Source of the DNA: Hepsetus odoe
Lineage: Eukaryota; Chordata; Actinopteri; Characiformes; Hepsetidae
Assembly: GCA_017165825.1 (NCBI GenBank)
Contig: CM029387.1
Coordinates: 6,748,867-6,812,866, forward strand
DNA length: 64,000 nt
Reading direction: 5' to 3'
Shown in pieces: positions 36,175 through 45,090 of the stretch. Made by a program: the position numbers and the translations under genes. Position 1 is the first letter of the stretch; each line of letters opens with the position of its first letter. The notes beneath the pieces were generated by a model, which saw nothing but the letters and a program-made list of their open reading frames with translations, was not told the origin of the DNA and did not search any database.

Positions 36175-36819
36175 GTACCAGTGCTGGAACCCGCCAAGTG
36201 CTGAACTACTGCTGCAGTGCACAGCCTCTGTCTCCTAAACACACCGACTGCACACAGACACTGTCTAAAGGCTGCGCACTTTCAGTGACCCCACGCTGAA
36301 GCCTCTCTGGGACTGGCCGTGATTTCACATCATTGTGAATTGCAATCAGTAAATGATTAGTTTATCATGGCTGACCACACAATTGGATCATGTACTTTTA
36401 ATCACATGCAAGCTGGTCTGCATTCATCTTCAGTTAGATTCCCACTACATTCTGGCCTCTGCTTTCTTTCATGAAATCAGTTTTGTTCATTTGGCTAAGC
36501 AGCAATGGTCTTGAGGTATTTCATGAGTGAAAATGCTACAGTGTGAGACTGGTAGGACACCATTGGCCAGATCCAGAGAGCTTCCAGATGGGATGCATCT
36601 CCAACTTTGAGAAACTAGTGGTGTGATGGATACTAACAACAACCCTGCACCTCTTCTCAGTTGGAATGGCCTGATCTAGAGGCCTTAAGCACTGGTCTGA
36701 ACAACCTGTGAAGTAGGAACGGTCCTGTCAATGCACTTACTATTAGTCTTCATTATGTTTTGTCTCTCTGTATTTCTCCATCTCTTCCTCTGTCTCTGTC
36801 TATATCTCTCCCTCTCTAG
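36175..36819 (+). other. gna11: Intron between exon 4a and exon 4b (645 bases)
   Basis: I see no known repeat here. At 645 bases it is long enough to be spliced normally, so steric hindrance cannot explain exclusive use of 4a and 4b. The last 71 bases before the exon 4b acceptor form an AG-free, CU-rich tract. Confidence 0.9.
36747..36819 (+). promoter_or_regulatory. gna11: Long AG-free CU-rich tract before exon 4b (possible PTB-type splicing silencer, distant branch point)
   Basis: From 36747 to the acceptor AG at 36818-36819 there is no other AG. The tract is rich in TCTCT, TTCTCC and CTCTTCC words. Such AG-exclusion zones mark distant branch points, and clustered CU-rich words are typical polypyrimidine-tract-binding protein sites, as in tropomyosin and other alternative exons. 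The role here is inferred, not shown. Confidence 0.5.
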
Positions 36820-36948
36820 CTATCTGTCCGATCTGGATCGTATTGCTGAATCATCCTATCTACCAACCCAGCAGGATGTTCTTAGGGTTCGAATCCCAAC
36901 GACAGGGATCATTGAGTACCCTTTCGACTTGCAAAGCATCATTTTCAG
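36820..36948 (+). CDS. gna11: gna11 exon 4b (alternative duplicate of exon 4; GNAQ-like switch I with Ile184)
   Basis: 129 nt with the same entry and exit phases as exon 4a, bounded by TCTCTAG and GTAGAA. The reading is YYLSDLDRIAESSYLPTQQD, then VLRVRIPTTGIIEYPFDLQS and IIFR. Relative to 4a it has S162, D165, A168, E169, S171, L173, I184, Q197, S198 and I199. Of the 34 shared residues, 22 use a different codon, so the copy is old and held by selection on protein. Arg183, Pro185 and Thr186 are retained. DLQS is the GNAQ-type ending. Ile184 replaces the near-constant Val next to the arginine finger. No stop or splice defect is visible, so I read it as a functional alternative exon; transcript proof is lacking. 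Confidence 0.9.
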
Positions 36949-37429
36949 GTAGAACACACTCTAACTCAACGCCTCTTATCTAGTTGTCGGTATTGACGAG
37001 GGATTTAAAATGATGTCTACCCATACATGTACCTTGTTGATGTATCAGCTGATTCTGCTTTTGTCACCTAAAAAGATCAAATTGTACCCCAACATCAATC
37101 AAAGACAGCTGTGATTGATTTTTCTTTATCCGGAGCTCCGAAAAGCAACCCACAAAGCTCTTAAGCTTTTCTCTAGGAAGACAAACACGGCTCCCTTTTT
37201 TAGATCCCCTTTTTTTGGAGAGAGGCAAGGCAGACGGATATGATGTTCCTGTCTGAAGGTCAGCAGGAGAAGTGCAGTTGATTTGCTACGTAAACCAGGC
37301 GAGCAAGAGAGGCTTGTATTGTGCGTCGATATTGATCCAACCAATGATGGCCATCAGCTTTTTTTTTTCTTCCCTGCAAACACAATAATATTGTAGGTCC
37401 TCTATTAAGAACAGAACAAGTTCTTAAAC

Positions 37430-37930
37430 AATGGCCTCTTTCTTATTTTTCTTTTTTCCAGTGTTTTTCCTTTTTTCACTCTCTGGCATCTGTCCTTTCC
37501 CTGTCTCTCTCTTGTTCATTGTCCTTTCTCATCTCTTTTCCTCTCCCTCTCTCTCCCTACTTTGTCCTTCTTCCTGCCTGCCTCTTTGCTCCTTTTCCCC
37601 CCATCTGTTTCTCTCTCCCTCTTCCTTCTCTCACTCTCCCTCCCCTCCTCCGCTCCGTGTGTCCGTTCTGAAGTTTTGCCGGAGCGACCGCGGCGGCTCG
37701 TCCTACATTATAGAGCCTGTGCATGTTTGGAAGTAGGTCAGCGAGCCCCCGGCTGAAGGAAATGAGGACGGCAATGTGAAGGAGCTTTATTTTAGGCAGG
37801 CTCTCCTAGAGGGCCTCATTTATCAAAGGCTCCTCTGTGGGCTGCTGGCTCAGGATTGAAGCGGCGCGGGGGCGCTGTCTGCCCCGAAATCCACCCTGCA
37901 CTCAGCCACCATGCCAGCCTCTAATGCCAT
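37430..37930 (+). other. Long pyrimidine tract followed by an unusual GC-rich block in intron 4
   Basis: About 240 bases of almost unbroken C/T (37435-37670) are followed by CCGGAGCGACCGCGGCGGCT and further CpG-bearing, non-repeat sequence to about 37930, including GAAGCGGCGCGGGGGCGCTG. The surroundings are AT-rich. It has no coding frame matching G proteins. It could be an intronic enhancer or promoter-like element or a splicing control element for the alternative exons. A TGCATG (RBFOX-type) word lies at 37720. Confidence 0.4.
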
Positions 37931-38319
37931 CTATCTGTTTCCTCTCCTTTTTCTTTACATACAGGTTGAACTCTGTTTAACCCTCAGAAAGAGTCACCCT
38001 TATAGTGGTAATAGTCCATATGTAATCATTTCTTTCTCATTAAACTAGTGCATAGATTCAGTGGGAAGCTGTTTTAATGCATTTAAATTCAAGGTTCAAA
38101 CAACCTGCATGAAACGTGTCCCTGAATTGCTGCAAGATTGCACAATGACCTGAGCCAAATACTAATTCTAGTATTTAGAATAAGAATAAAATATATAATG
38201 AGAATGAAATAAAATAATGCATGTGGTGTAAACTATACACACAAGACATGTGTATTCTAAAATGTACTTATACTAAAATAAATATGCAAAACTTGAGAAA
38301 TAAAATAATAAAATTAATA

Positions 38320-38412
38320 ATATATATGCAATATAGGGTAGTCTGTTGTGCATAGAATTATAGATTTTATATATTTCTATGCACAACAGACTACTCTATA
38401 TTGCATATATAT
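38320..38412. repeat. Near-perfect inverted repeat (38-bp arms, 17-base loop)
   Basis: Arms 38320-38357 and 38375-38412 are reverse complements with a single mismatch. The arm core is GTAGTCTGTTGTGCATAGAA on the left and TTCTATGCACAACAGACTAC on the right. The whole would fold into a hairpin of about 93 nt in the gna11 pre-mRNA. Confidence 0.9.
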
Positions 38413-39684
38413 GCACATTTAGATGTACAGAGAATATATTGGCTGGTTTGTGTAGGCAGCAGGAAAAGTAAAATAAAGAATGAACAGAAAGGTAGATGTA
38501 AAGTGGCAATGTGCAAAAAACGTGGCATGTTGTATATTTTTGCTCTGTGATGAGAAAAACAATGCTTTCAGGGGCATTTTCAATTCAGGACAGAACCAAA
38601 GCTGAAACATTCAGTGCAGAAGAATGTGAGTGTTATTACAATTCAGTAAGAATGTTATTATGTAATTAAATTTAAATAGTGCGGCAGACTCTCACATCTA
38701 GAGAGTTAAGGATTAAGTTCACTGAACCAGTTATAAGCAGCAAAGATAAAGACATTGTCAGTTAAAAGATTAAATCCGTTCTCTTATGGCGTTCTTGTTA
38801 AACTGGGCTCAGAGTTGTTGTGTTAAAAAAAAAAAAACTTTACGCTGGAGTATGCAATAAATAAATAAATAAATAAATACTCCTCACTCTCGCTAAAGCA
38901 CACCCAGATATACTTGCAGGCATACTCTGGTTTATCTGAATGAAATCTTAAGTTGGCTGAATGGCTCTCATGTGGCAGACAGGAAGTTGTGTGGTTAGTT
39001 ACAAGAGGAAGTTCATTATTAGGACAATTCAGCAGACTCCTTTCTTTCACTTCTGCTTTCTTCCAAAAATCATCGACCATATTACCACGTGGCGGATGTT
39101 TCGAGATGGTGTAGAAGTGAAGCCTCCTCTGCCTTACATTCTCAATTTAAATGTGTCCACTTAGTTGTTATCGCTCCATTCATCGTGGATGGACAGCTTC
39201 ATCGACTTCTTAAGGACTAAGAAGAGGTGCTGCTGCTCTTTTTTTTGTGTGTATCTTGTCTTTTCTTCCTATAGATCTTCTCCCTGTCTTCCCTATCTTT
39301 GGCTAGAGCTGTGCCTCCTCACGTCACTGCTTGGCTTATGCTGTGAACTGAAAACTCACTTTGGATCACGGGGGCACGTTGACATGTTTTGAAAGTCTGC
39401 AAGCTTGCCGTGCTCATTTTTTGATGGTGGTGGGGGGTTGCATGCTGTGTACCGAGAGTAATGGTAGTGGCACAGGTGGCGTCCTCAAAAGACTCGCTTA
39501 TAATTATCAAATGGAGGGTCCTCTGAGGAAGTTATGCCGCTGAGATGATGTTCTTGAATTCACTTGTGGAGAACGTGCCTCTGAATAAACAGCTTATATT
39601 CAGATTTTTAGACCTGAAATGTGGATTTATGGGTAACACCTTTTTACAAAAGCCCAATAAAACCATTAAAGGTCTGGGTTTGCA

Positions 39685-39686
39685 CC

Positions 39687-39724
<38 letters not shown>

Positions 39725-39735
39725 ATATATATCTC
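39685..39735. repeat. Poly(A) tract with (TA)n
   Basis: About 22 A followed by about 12 TA units and a short CT run. It may be the tail of an old retroposon, whose body I cannot identify. Confidence 0.9.
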
Positions 39736-40040
39736 TCTCTCTTCCAAGAGTTTGATGTCTGAATATAATGGAACATGAAGTTTTGCCCTGAAACTACAAA
39801 CTAAGACCACTCGGTTTTGGCAGTCAGGGGTTGCTTCTCCCAATCTGTCATAGAAATATGGTCATCAAAGAGACAAAATCTTACTTTTCAATTAGAGGCA
39901 GGTTGTAAGATTTAGTCCTTTGGTGTGATTTTACTGTAACAAGAAGTATTTCTACTAATAAAGGTCTAAAATATTTGCTTGCACTTTTCATGAGTCCTAA
40001 GAGTAATGTTTTTTCTCCTGGCCCATCTTCTCACTCTCAG

Positions 40041-40170
40041 AATGGTGGATGTGGGAGGGCAGAGATCCGAACGCAGGAAGTGGATCCACTGTTTCGAGAA
40101 TGTGACGTCCATCATGTTCCTGGTGGCACTGAGTGAATATGACCAGGTTTTAGTTGAGTCTGACAACGAG
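40041..40170 (+). CDS. gna11: gna11 exon 5 (Arg202-Glu245, switch II)
   Basis: 130 nt. The first base completes Arg202 after exon 4a or 4b. Then comes MVDVGGQRSERRKWIHCFEN, holding the DVGGQ motif with Gln209, the residue that positions the hydrolytic water and is hit by activating mutations in human melanocytic tumours. VTSIMFLVALSEYDQVLVES follows, the beta4-alpha3 region, ending DNE. It is identical to mammalian GNA11/GNAQ over this stretch as far as I recall. The donor is GTGAGA. Confidence 0.97.
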
Positions 40171-40369
40171 GTGAGAAATGCAGGGAGACGATGCAAAACC
40201 GATGGTGGTTTCACGACATTATCACATTTATAACATTTCGTTTGTCTTCATAATCATAAAGACAGCTTTGATTTGCTGTTTTAATTTCATAGCTATGCCT
40301 GAAAGAGCCACTGTGTGTCTATAAGTAGACACTTTATCTTTTTCTTCTAAAATCAAGGGTATTAATAGG

Positions 40370-40660
40370 AAGCAGCAGGAACAGCCACAGCTATTGTGAG
40401 AAGGCTTCACTTTATATATCGAAACACTGATTTGAGGATTTGATTTGCCGTCAGACACGTGCATTAGTGAGGTCAAATACTGATTTAGGATGATTACTTC
40501 TGGGTCACTGTTCCAGCACATCCCAGAGCTATTGGATGGAGCTTTGCCACTCTAGAGAGTGCACGTCCCCTTCATCTCAGCTCAGTTGCCCATGGTGACC
40601 TGAAGTTTATCTGCAGCTACTCTTAGTGTCCCATTCTATAGCCAACGTTTTAATGAAGAT
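40370..40660. mobile_element. Tc1-like MITE (same family as 9.6 and 50.3 kb)
   Basis: ATTAGTGAGGTCAAATACTG, CACATCCCAGAGCTATTGGA then TGGAGCTTTGCCACTC, and CCATGGTGACCTGAAG occur in the same order as in the 50.3 kb copy. Confidence 0.55.
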
Positions 40661-40789
40661 TACAATGACGTACCGCTTTTTAGCAAAGCTCTTCATAATT
40701 ATGGATTGTGCCACTCAGTAGAAAGAAATTTAATATATTTTTTTTTGTTGGCCAGCATTCCAATGACTCTTTTCAACCAGTGATTGGGA

Positions 40790-41930
40790 TTTGGGGCAGT
40801 CTGAGGCCATGTCAGCATCTTGAATATGTTCCTCAAACTGTTTAATATAATTTTTCAGTGAAGCATGGTGCGTGGGCCTGCTGAAAGTGGCCTGACATTT
40901 GAGAGTAATGTGGTCAGGAAGGGGTGCACTAGGTAGTTGGCACCTCTAGCAACCACATGAATGTCAGGATGCTCAAGTTTTCCCAGCAGAACATCACCCA
41001 GGGTATCACACTGCCTCTGGTAACTTGCCTTTTTTTCTAGAGTACATCTCTTCCATGGGTAAGATAAACACATGCATCTGGCTGTCAACATAGTAAAGAA
41101 CAATGTGATCCATTACATCAGACCACCTTCTCCTTGGTTTAGATTTGATGCTAATGCACTCATTGTAGGCATTTTTGGCTTCTTTTTTGTCCCATCTGCA
41201 GCTACAGAGCCCCAAACAAGCTCCATACACAGAAAGCTGGGATGCTGGGAAAGTGTTCTTACACTTTTCTATCCTAGCCAGCATGTATAGTATTACAGCT
41301 AATGATTTCAGCCATTTGTGTCTCAGTATCTGTGGGATTGGAGCAGACATGCTGGCATCCACTGCCAACGAACATCAGTGAGCCTTGGCTGCACATTACC
41401 CACTCACTGGTTCAGTGATTCAGTGGTTGGACTCTTTTGCTAAGGAATAACCGCTGGATAGCGGGAACATCCCACAAGATCTGTCATTTTTGCAGGTGCT
41501 CTGACCCAGTCATCCTCCCATCACAGTTTTGCTCAGAACTTTACACTTGCTCATATTTCCTGCTTCCAGCACATCAGCTACAAAAATTGACTCTTGAATT
41601 GGTGTGATGCATGTAATGAATAGTGAAACACAATGAAATGCAACCTCTGCTGTTCACCCATACACACCGTGCAACAGTGGGCAGCCATACCCAGTGCCCA
41701 GGGAGCAGCGATGGGGACAGTATCATGCTCCAGGGTACCTAAGGGCGACCTACTGATCTGGAGTTTGAGCCCACAACCTTCCGATCCTCGGGACTTGTCC
41801 CTAATCACGAGGCCACCGCTGCCCATTCCATCCCACTCCATGACAGATACCATTGTAACCAGTTTGACATTGTTATTCACTTCACCTTTCTTTGGTTTTT
41901 AAGGTTGTGGCTGATCAGTGTGTGTACGTC
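40790..41930 (-). mobile_element. Tc1-like DNA transposon remnant with a SINE inserted in it
   Basis: The minus strand gives DVLLGKLEHPDIHVV and further transposase-like blocks (compare 'FCWETLGPGIHVDVTL'). Near 41570-41490 lies the degraded helix-turn-helix start. The right end carries TTGTGGCTGATCAGTGTGTG (41905 on), the recognisable terminal repeat of this family. Frames are broken. A main-family SINE (41620-41827) splits the terminal region. Confidence 0.8.
41620..41827 (-). mobile_element. tRNA-derived SINE, main family, minus strand, nested in the Tc1-like element
   Basis: GTGAAACACAATGAAATGCA, CAGGGAGCAGCGATGGGGAC, the decayed B box GAGTTTGAGCCCAC and ATCACGAGGCCACCGCTGCC, all antisense. 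The Tc1-like terminal sequence resumes after it, so the SINE is the younger insertion. Confidence 0.85.
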
Positions 41931-42113
41931 ACACATTATAAGTGTAAAACTATTTCAAGCAAAGTATTATACATCTGAATTATTAGAATAATTGCTTCTT
42001 GATATTTTTGAAACCTAATATTAGTTCATTATCAGTTAGTCAGTCAAACCTTTCTTTTAGTACAAATGTGGGACCCTCTTGGTTTTTTTTTTTTCCCCTC
42101 ACTGTCATTGTAG

Positions 42114-42267
42114 AACCGTATGGAGGAGAGTAAGGCTCTTTTCAGGACGATAATCACATATCCCTGGTTTCAAAACTCCTCGGTCATCCTCTTTCTCAAC
42201 AAGAAGGACCTCCTGGAGGAGAAGATTTCCTACTCCCACTTGGTTGACTACTTTCCAGAGTTTGATG
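42114..42267 (+). CDS. gna11: gna11 exon 6 (Asn246-Asp296 and the first base of Gly297)
   Basis: 154 nt: NRMEESKALFRTIITYPWFQ, then NSSVILFLNKKDLLEEKISY and SHLVDYFPEFDG. Switch III borders ESDNENRMEES. NKKD at 274-277 is the guanine-specificity motif. Alpha3 and the alpha3-beta5 loop form part of the phospholipase C-beta effector surface. PEFDG is the GNA11 form. The donor GTACAC is weak, like that of exon 4a, although this exon must be constitutive. Confidence 0.97.
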
Positions 42268-42868
42268 GTACACATTTATTTGCTAATGTAAAAGAGTTTG
42301 TTCATGGAAAGAGTGCAGAAAAGCTCATGATAAATCAGTGGTTCTCAACTTTACTGCAATAACATCCACAATGTTTTAAAATATGCATATTAATAACACA
42401 TTTTAAGTGAAAGTGAAACAAAATGCTGCTTTGCATTTAAGCCATATGCACCATGCAGCAGGGGGCAGCTATACATCTGGCACCGAGGGAGCAGTGATGG
42501 GTATGATACCTTGCTCAAGAGTACCCCAAGGTATTGTAATCCTGGACTCGAACCTGTGATCCTGGGGTCCCAACAACTAAGCTACCACTGACCAGCATTC
42601 AATTTTGGGGGCCATTCCAAAAAAAAAAAAAACTTCTGTGCAACCTCTTCTACTGTGTAGTATTTATTGGCACTTGGTAACTTTTCAGAGCTTCCTACAC
42701 ATTCTTCAGTCCTGTCCACAGACCATCTATTGGACTTCTCCAAATATTTCAAATCTTATTGTGTTGTCATCATCTGTAACTCAACTTGAGTTCATTTACT
42801 TCCACATCATGATGCTTTTGTCACTTTATTTTTAAGGTTTTTAAAGCTTTGTGGCTTTCGTTTTTCAG
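42268..42868 (+). other. gna11: gna11 intron 6 (601 bases)
   Basis: A minus-strand SINE takes up about a third of it. The acceptor is a T-rich tract ending TTTTTCAG. A poly(A) run of 13 stands at 42619. Confidence 0.9.
42407..42597 (-). mobile_element. tRNA-derived SINE, main family, minus strand
   Basis: AAGTGAAAGTGAAACAAAAT, CAGCAGGGGGCAGCTATAC, B box GGACTCGAACCTG (well kept), and the decayed head AACTAAGCTACCACTGACC. Confidence 0.8.
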
Positions 42869-43059
42869 GTCCTCAGCGGGACGCGCAGGCTGCGAGGGAG
42901 TTTATTCTCAAGATGTTTGTGGACCTGAACCCAGACAGTGACAAAATCATCTACTCGCACTTCACCTGCGCCACGGACACGGAGAACATTCGATTCGTCT
43001 TCGCCGCTGTGAAGGACACCATCCTGCAGCTCAACCTGAAAGAGTACAACCTGGTGTGA
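42869..43059 (+). CDS. gna11: gna11 exon 7 (Gly297-Val359 and stop)
   Basis: 191 nt including TGA at 43057-43059. It encodes PQRDAQAAREFILKMFVDLN, PDSDKIIYSHFTCATDTENI and the receptor-coupling helix alpha5 ending LQLNLKEYNLV, the invariant Gq/11 carboxyl end that sets receptor selectivity. TCAT (329-332) is the base-binding motif. It is identical to mammalian GNA11 here as far as I can recall, so all purifying pressure on the core is intact. Confidence 0.97.
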
Positions 43060-45084
43060 GCCGCCACCCGGCGCTACTCGCACACTTCAGCACAGAACAG
43101 GCACCTACAGAGTGTGCACACACTTACACACACAAACACACGCAAGCATACACACACACTCAACTACACACTGTCCACCCCGTTTTCCAGTCTTTTCTGG
43201 TTCCCCTTTCATCCAGCTGTGTGAGGGTGTTGAGGATGTTTCCTGCTAACACTCTGGCCATCACCTGGTTCCACCAAAGCCTGTCCACTTTCTCTCGCTG
43301 GCAGCTCATGTCAAAGGCCTCCATCCCTTTCCTCGAATTTGATCGTGAGGATTTGTGACCTTTGCAAATATGATGAAGGGGGAGAGCTTATAGACTGTGT
43401 CTTGTTTTGATCCTCATTCATTTTGAAAAAGTGAAAAAAATCATGAAGGGTTTCGAACAGTCAGGCAGGGATGGCTTTGGGATGCAGTTTCGGCAGAGAT
43501 AGATATGCCGGCATGGAAACTGGAAGTGATGTCCCTCACCCTTTCCTTTCCACTTTTCCAGTCACATCCACCAAGCACATCATCTTTCTTCTGCCTGGAT
43601 TGATTGATTGATTGATTGATGCATTTTTGGGTTTGACCATCTTTGGGGGTGGGGGGGGGGGGTATTGTCACGTCATAAATACACACTTGTACATGGACAC
43701 AAGGACAAGCGCTGTGGTGCCAGATGTTCCGAAAGGATCCATTTGATCCCCCTAAAATCAGGAGGATGCCGGTGGATTCTTGAATCCGGTTGCAATTCCA
43801 GCTGGGTTCACACTTGTGCGGAGAATTCTTCTCACAAAGATGAGATGATCTCATTGAGGCTAGTCTTCAGCTTGCATCGATGAATGTAAACTTAAAAGTG
43901 TGAGCATCACATTTGCAAAAAAACACAAAAAAAAAACCCTGAAGAATTAAGAATGCACACTGAAGCAAAGTGATACAGCACGAGAGAAAGAGTTGAATCA
44001 AATTAACGTGTACATTGCTGAGATGATTGAGAGGAGAGAAAAAAACTTTTAAACGATAAGTATCTATCCTTCTATCGCTATCCGATGAATTATAACAGCA
44101 ACTGAATCAACGATGGTTATGAAATCAGAAATCAGTGTGTAAAACCTTGACAGGATTATATTTACATAGTAGGTATTGTTTTGCAGATTTCCTCACAAGT
44201 TTTCAAGATGGTTGCATCACTTTCTTCCCCAGTTTGTTCTTAAGTGTTTTCCATAGTGATTGCTTCCTCCTTGCCTTGTGCAGGTTTCTCTTTTGTTTTA
44301 TTTTTTCCATTATTTTTGCATTTTTTAGCATCAGTTGTGAGCTTGGTTCTGACGTTAAGGTAACGTGGGCTCCCGCTGGTACAATGCTCCACAGTTCTGC
44401 GAGTATGTTCTTCACTTACAGATACTTCATCAGTTCACTTGGCTGAATTTTGGATTATCTGATCATCACCGACTAGTGGCCCTGACGCACAGTCTTTGGT
44501 TTGTTTACGCCTTTTTTTATTGCCGAGACATCATCTTATTGATTCATAAGAGTCTGTGGAGACTTAGGTTAATTTAGCTTAGGGGATAGGGAGGTAGTGT
44601 TAAAGTGAAGGGGTGGGGCAGAAGTCATAAATGCGCTGAAGTTAATTGATTGTGTATATTTATATTTGTAAATACATATACACATTATCGCTTATGTAAA
44701 AAAAAAAAAAAAAAAAAGTCTGTGGTACACTAAGGAAAAAAATCCACTCTTCGTTATTGTGTACGGTTTTTGGTTGGTTTCTTATGAATTACAATATATT
44801 GATACTGTGATTACTTTTTTTTTTTTTTTTCTTCACTATGATTATTCATGACATACAGGTAGCTGTACTCAACGGTAACACGTGGATGACAAAATACGGG
44901 GTTACGAGCAATAGTCTGAGGAAAATCGGAAGCAGCATGTCACCTTGGGGAACTTCCACAGTGTTACTCGATCGGGTTTCTTAGGAGACCACAGCTCCAG
45001 AACAGCTCTTCTCATGGTGTGAATGTTAATACGTACCATATAAAGATATTAAATGATTTTTAAGAGGAAAAAAAAGATCAAGTA

Positions 45085-45090
45085 AATAAA
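45085..45090 (+). terminator. gna11: Candidate proximal polyadenylation signal AATAAA
   Basis: AGTAAATAAAGG lies 2.0 kb after the stop codon, in AT-rich sequence. It would give a shorter 3' UTR if used. Confidence 0.35.

Larger units (their letters stand above)
36949..40040 (+). other. gna11: gna11 intron 4 (3.1 kb from exon 4b to exon 5)
   Basis: It contains a CU-rich stretch (about 37430-37675) running into a GC-rich block (about 37670-37930), a near-perfect 38-bp hairpin at 38320-38412, (AAAT)n at 38857-38879, and a poly(A)/(TA)n tract at 39.7 kb. No third copy of exon 4 is present. The acceptor is TCACTCTCAG. Confidence 0.9.
40171..42113 (+). other. gna11: gna11 intron 5 (1.9 kb), filled by Tc1-like DNA
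   Basis: Two different Tc1-like remnants occupy most of this intron, and a SINE is inserted inside the second. The sequence between them and the exon edges is AT-rich. The acceptor is GTCATTGTAG after a T/C tract. Confidence 0.9.

Noticed and set aside
36046..36948. Exon 4b as a dead duplicate
   Set aside because: It has no stop, keeps Arg183, Pro185, Thr186, both splice dinucleotides and the exact length and phase, and its differences from 4a are mostly silent. A dead copy this diverged would have broken at several of these places.
36046..36948. Assembly artefact (collapsed or duplicated contig) as the source of the two exons
   Set aside because: The two exons and their flanking introns are strongly different in sequence, so they cannot be one exon assembled twice.
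37562..37756. Possible third copy of exon 4 or another cassette exon after the long pyrimidine tract
   Set aside because: The pyrimidine tract looks like an acceptor, but none of the frames that follow carries PTQQD, RVPTT or EYPFD, and no donor gives a 129-base exon.
35027..38223. Several TGCATG (RBFOX) words around the alternative exons (35027, 35385, 37720, 38218)
   Set aside because: About one per kilobase is close to chance in this composition, so I give weight only to the one in the GC-rich block, and little even there.
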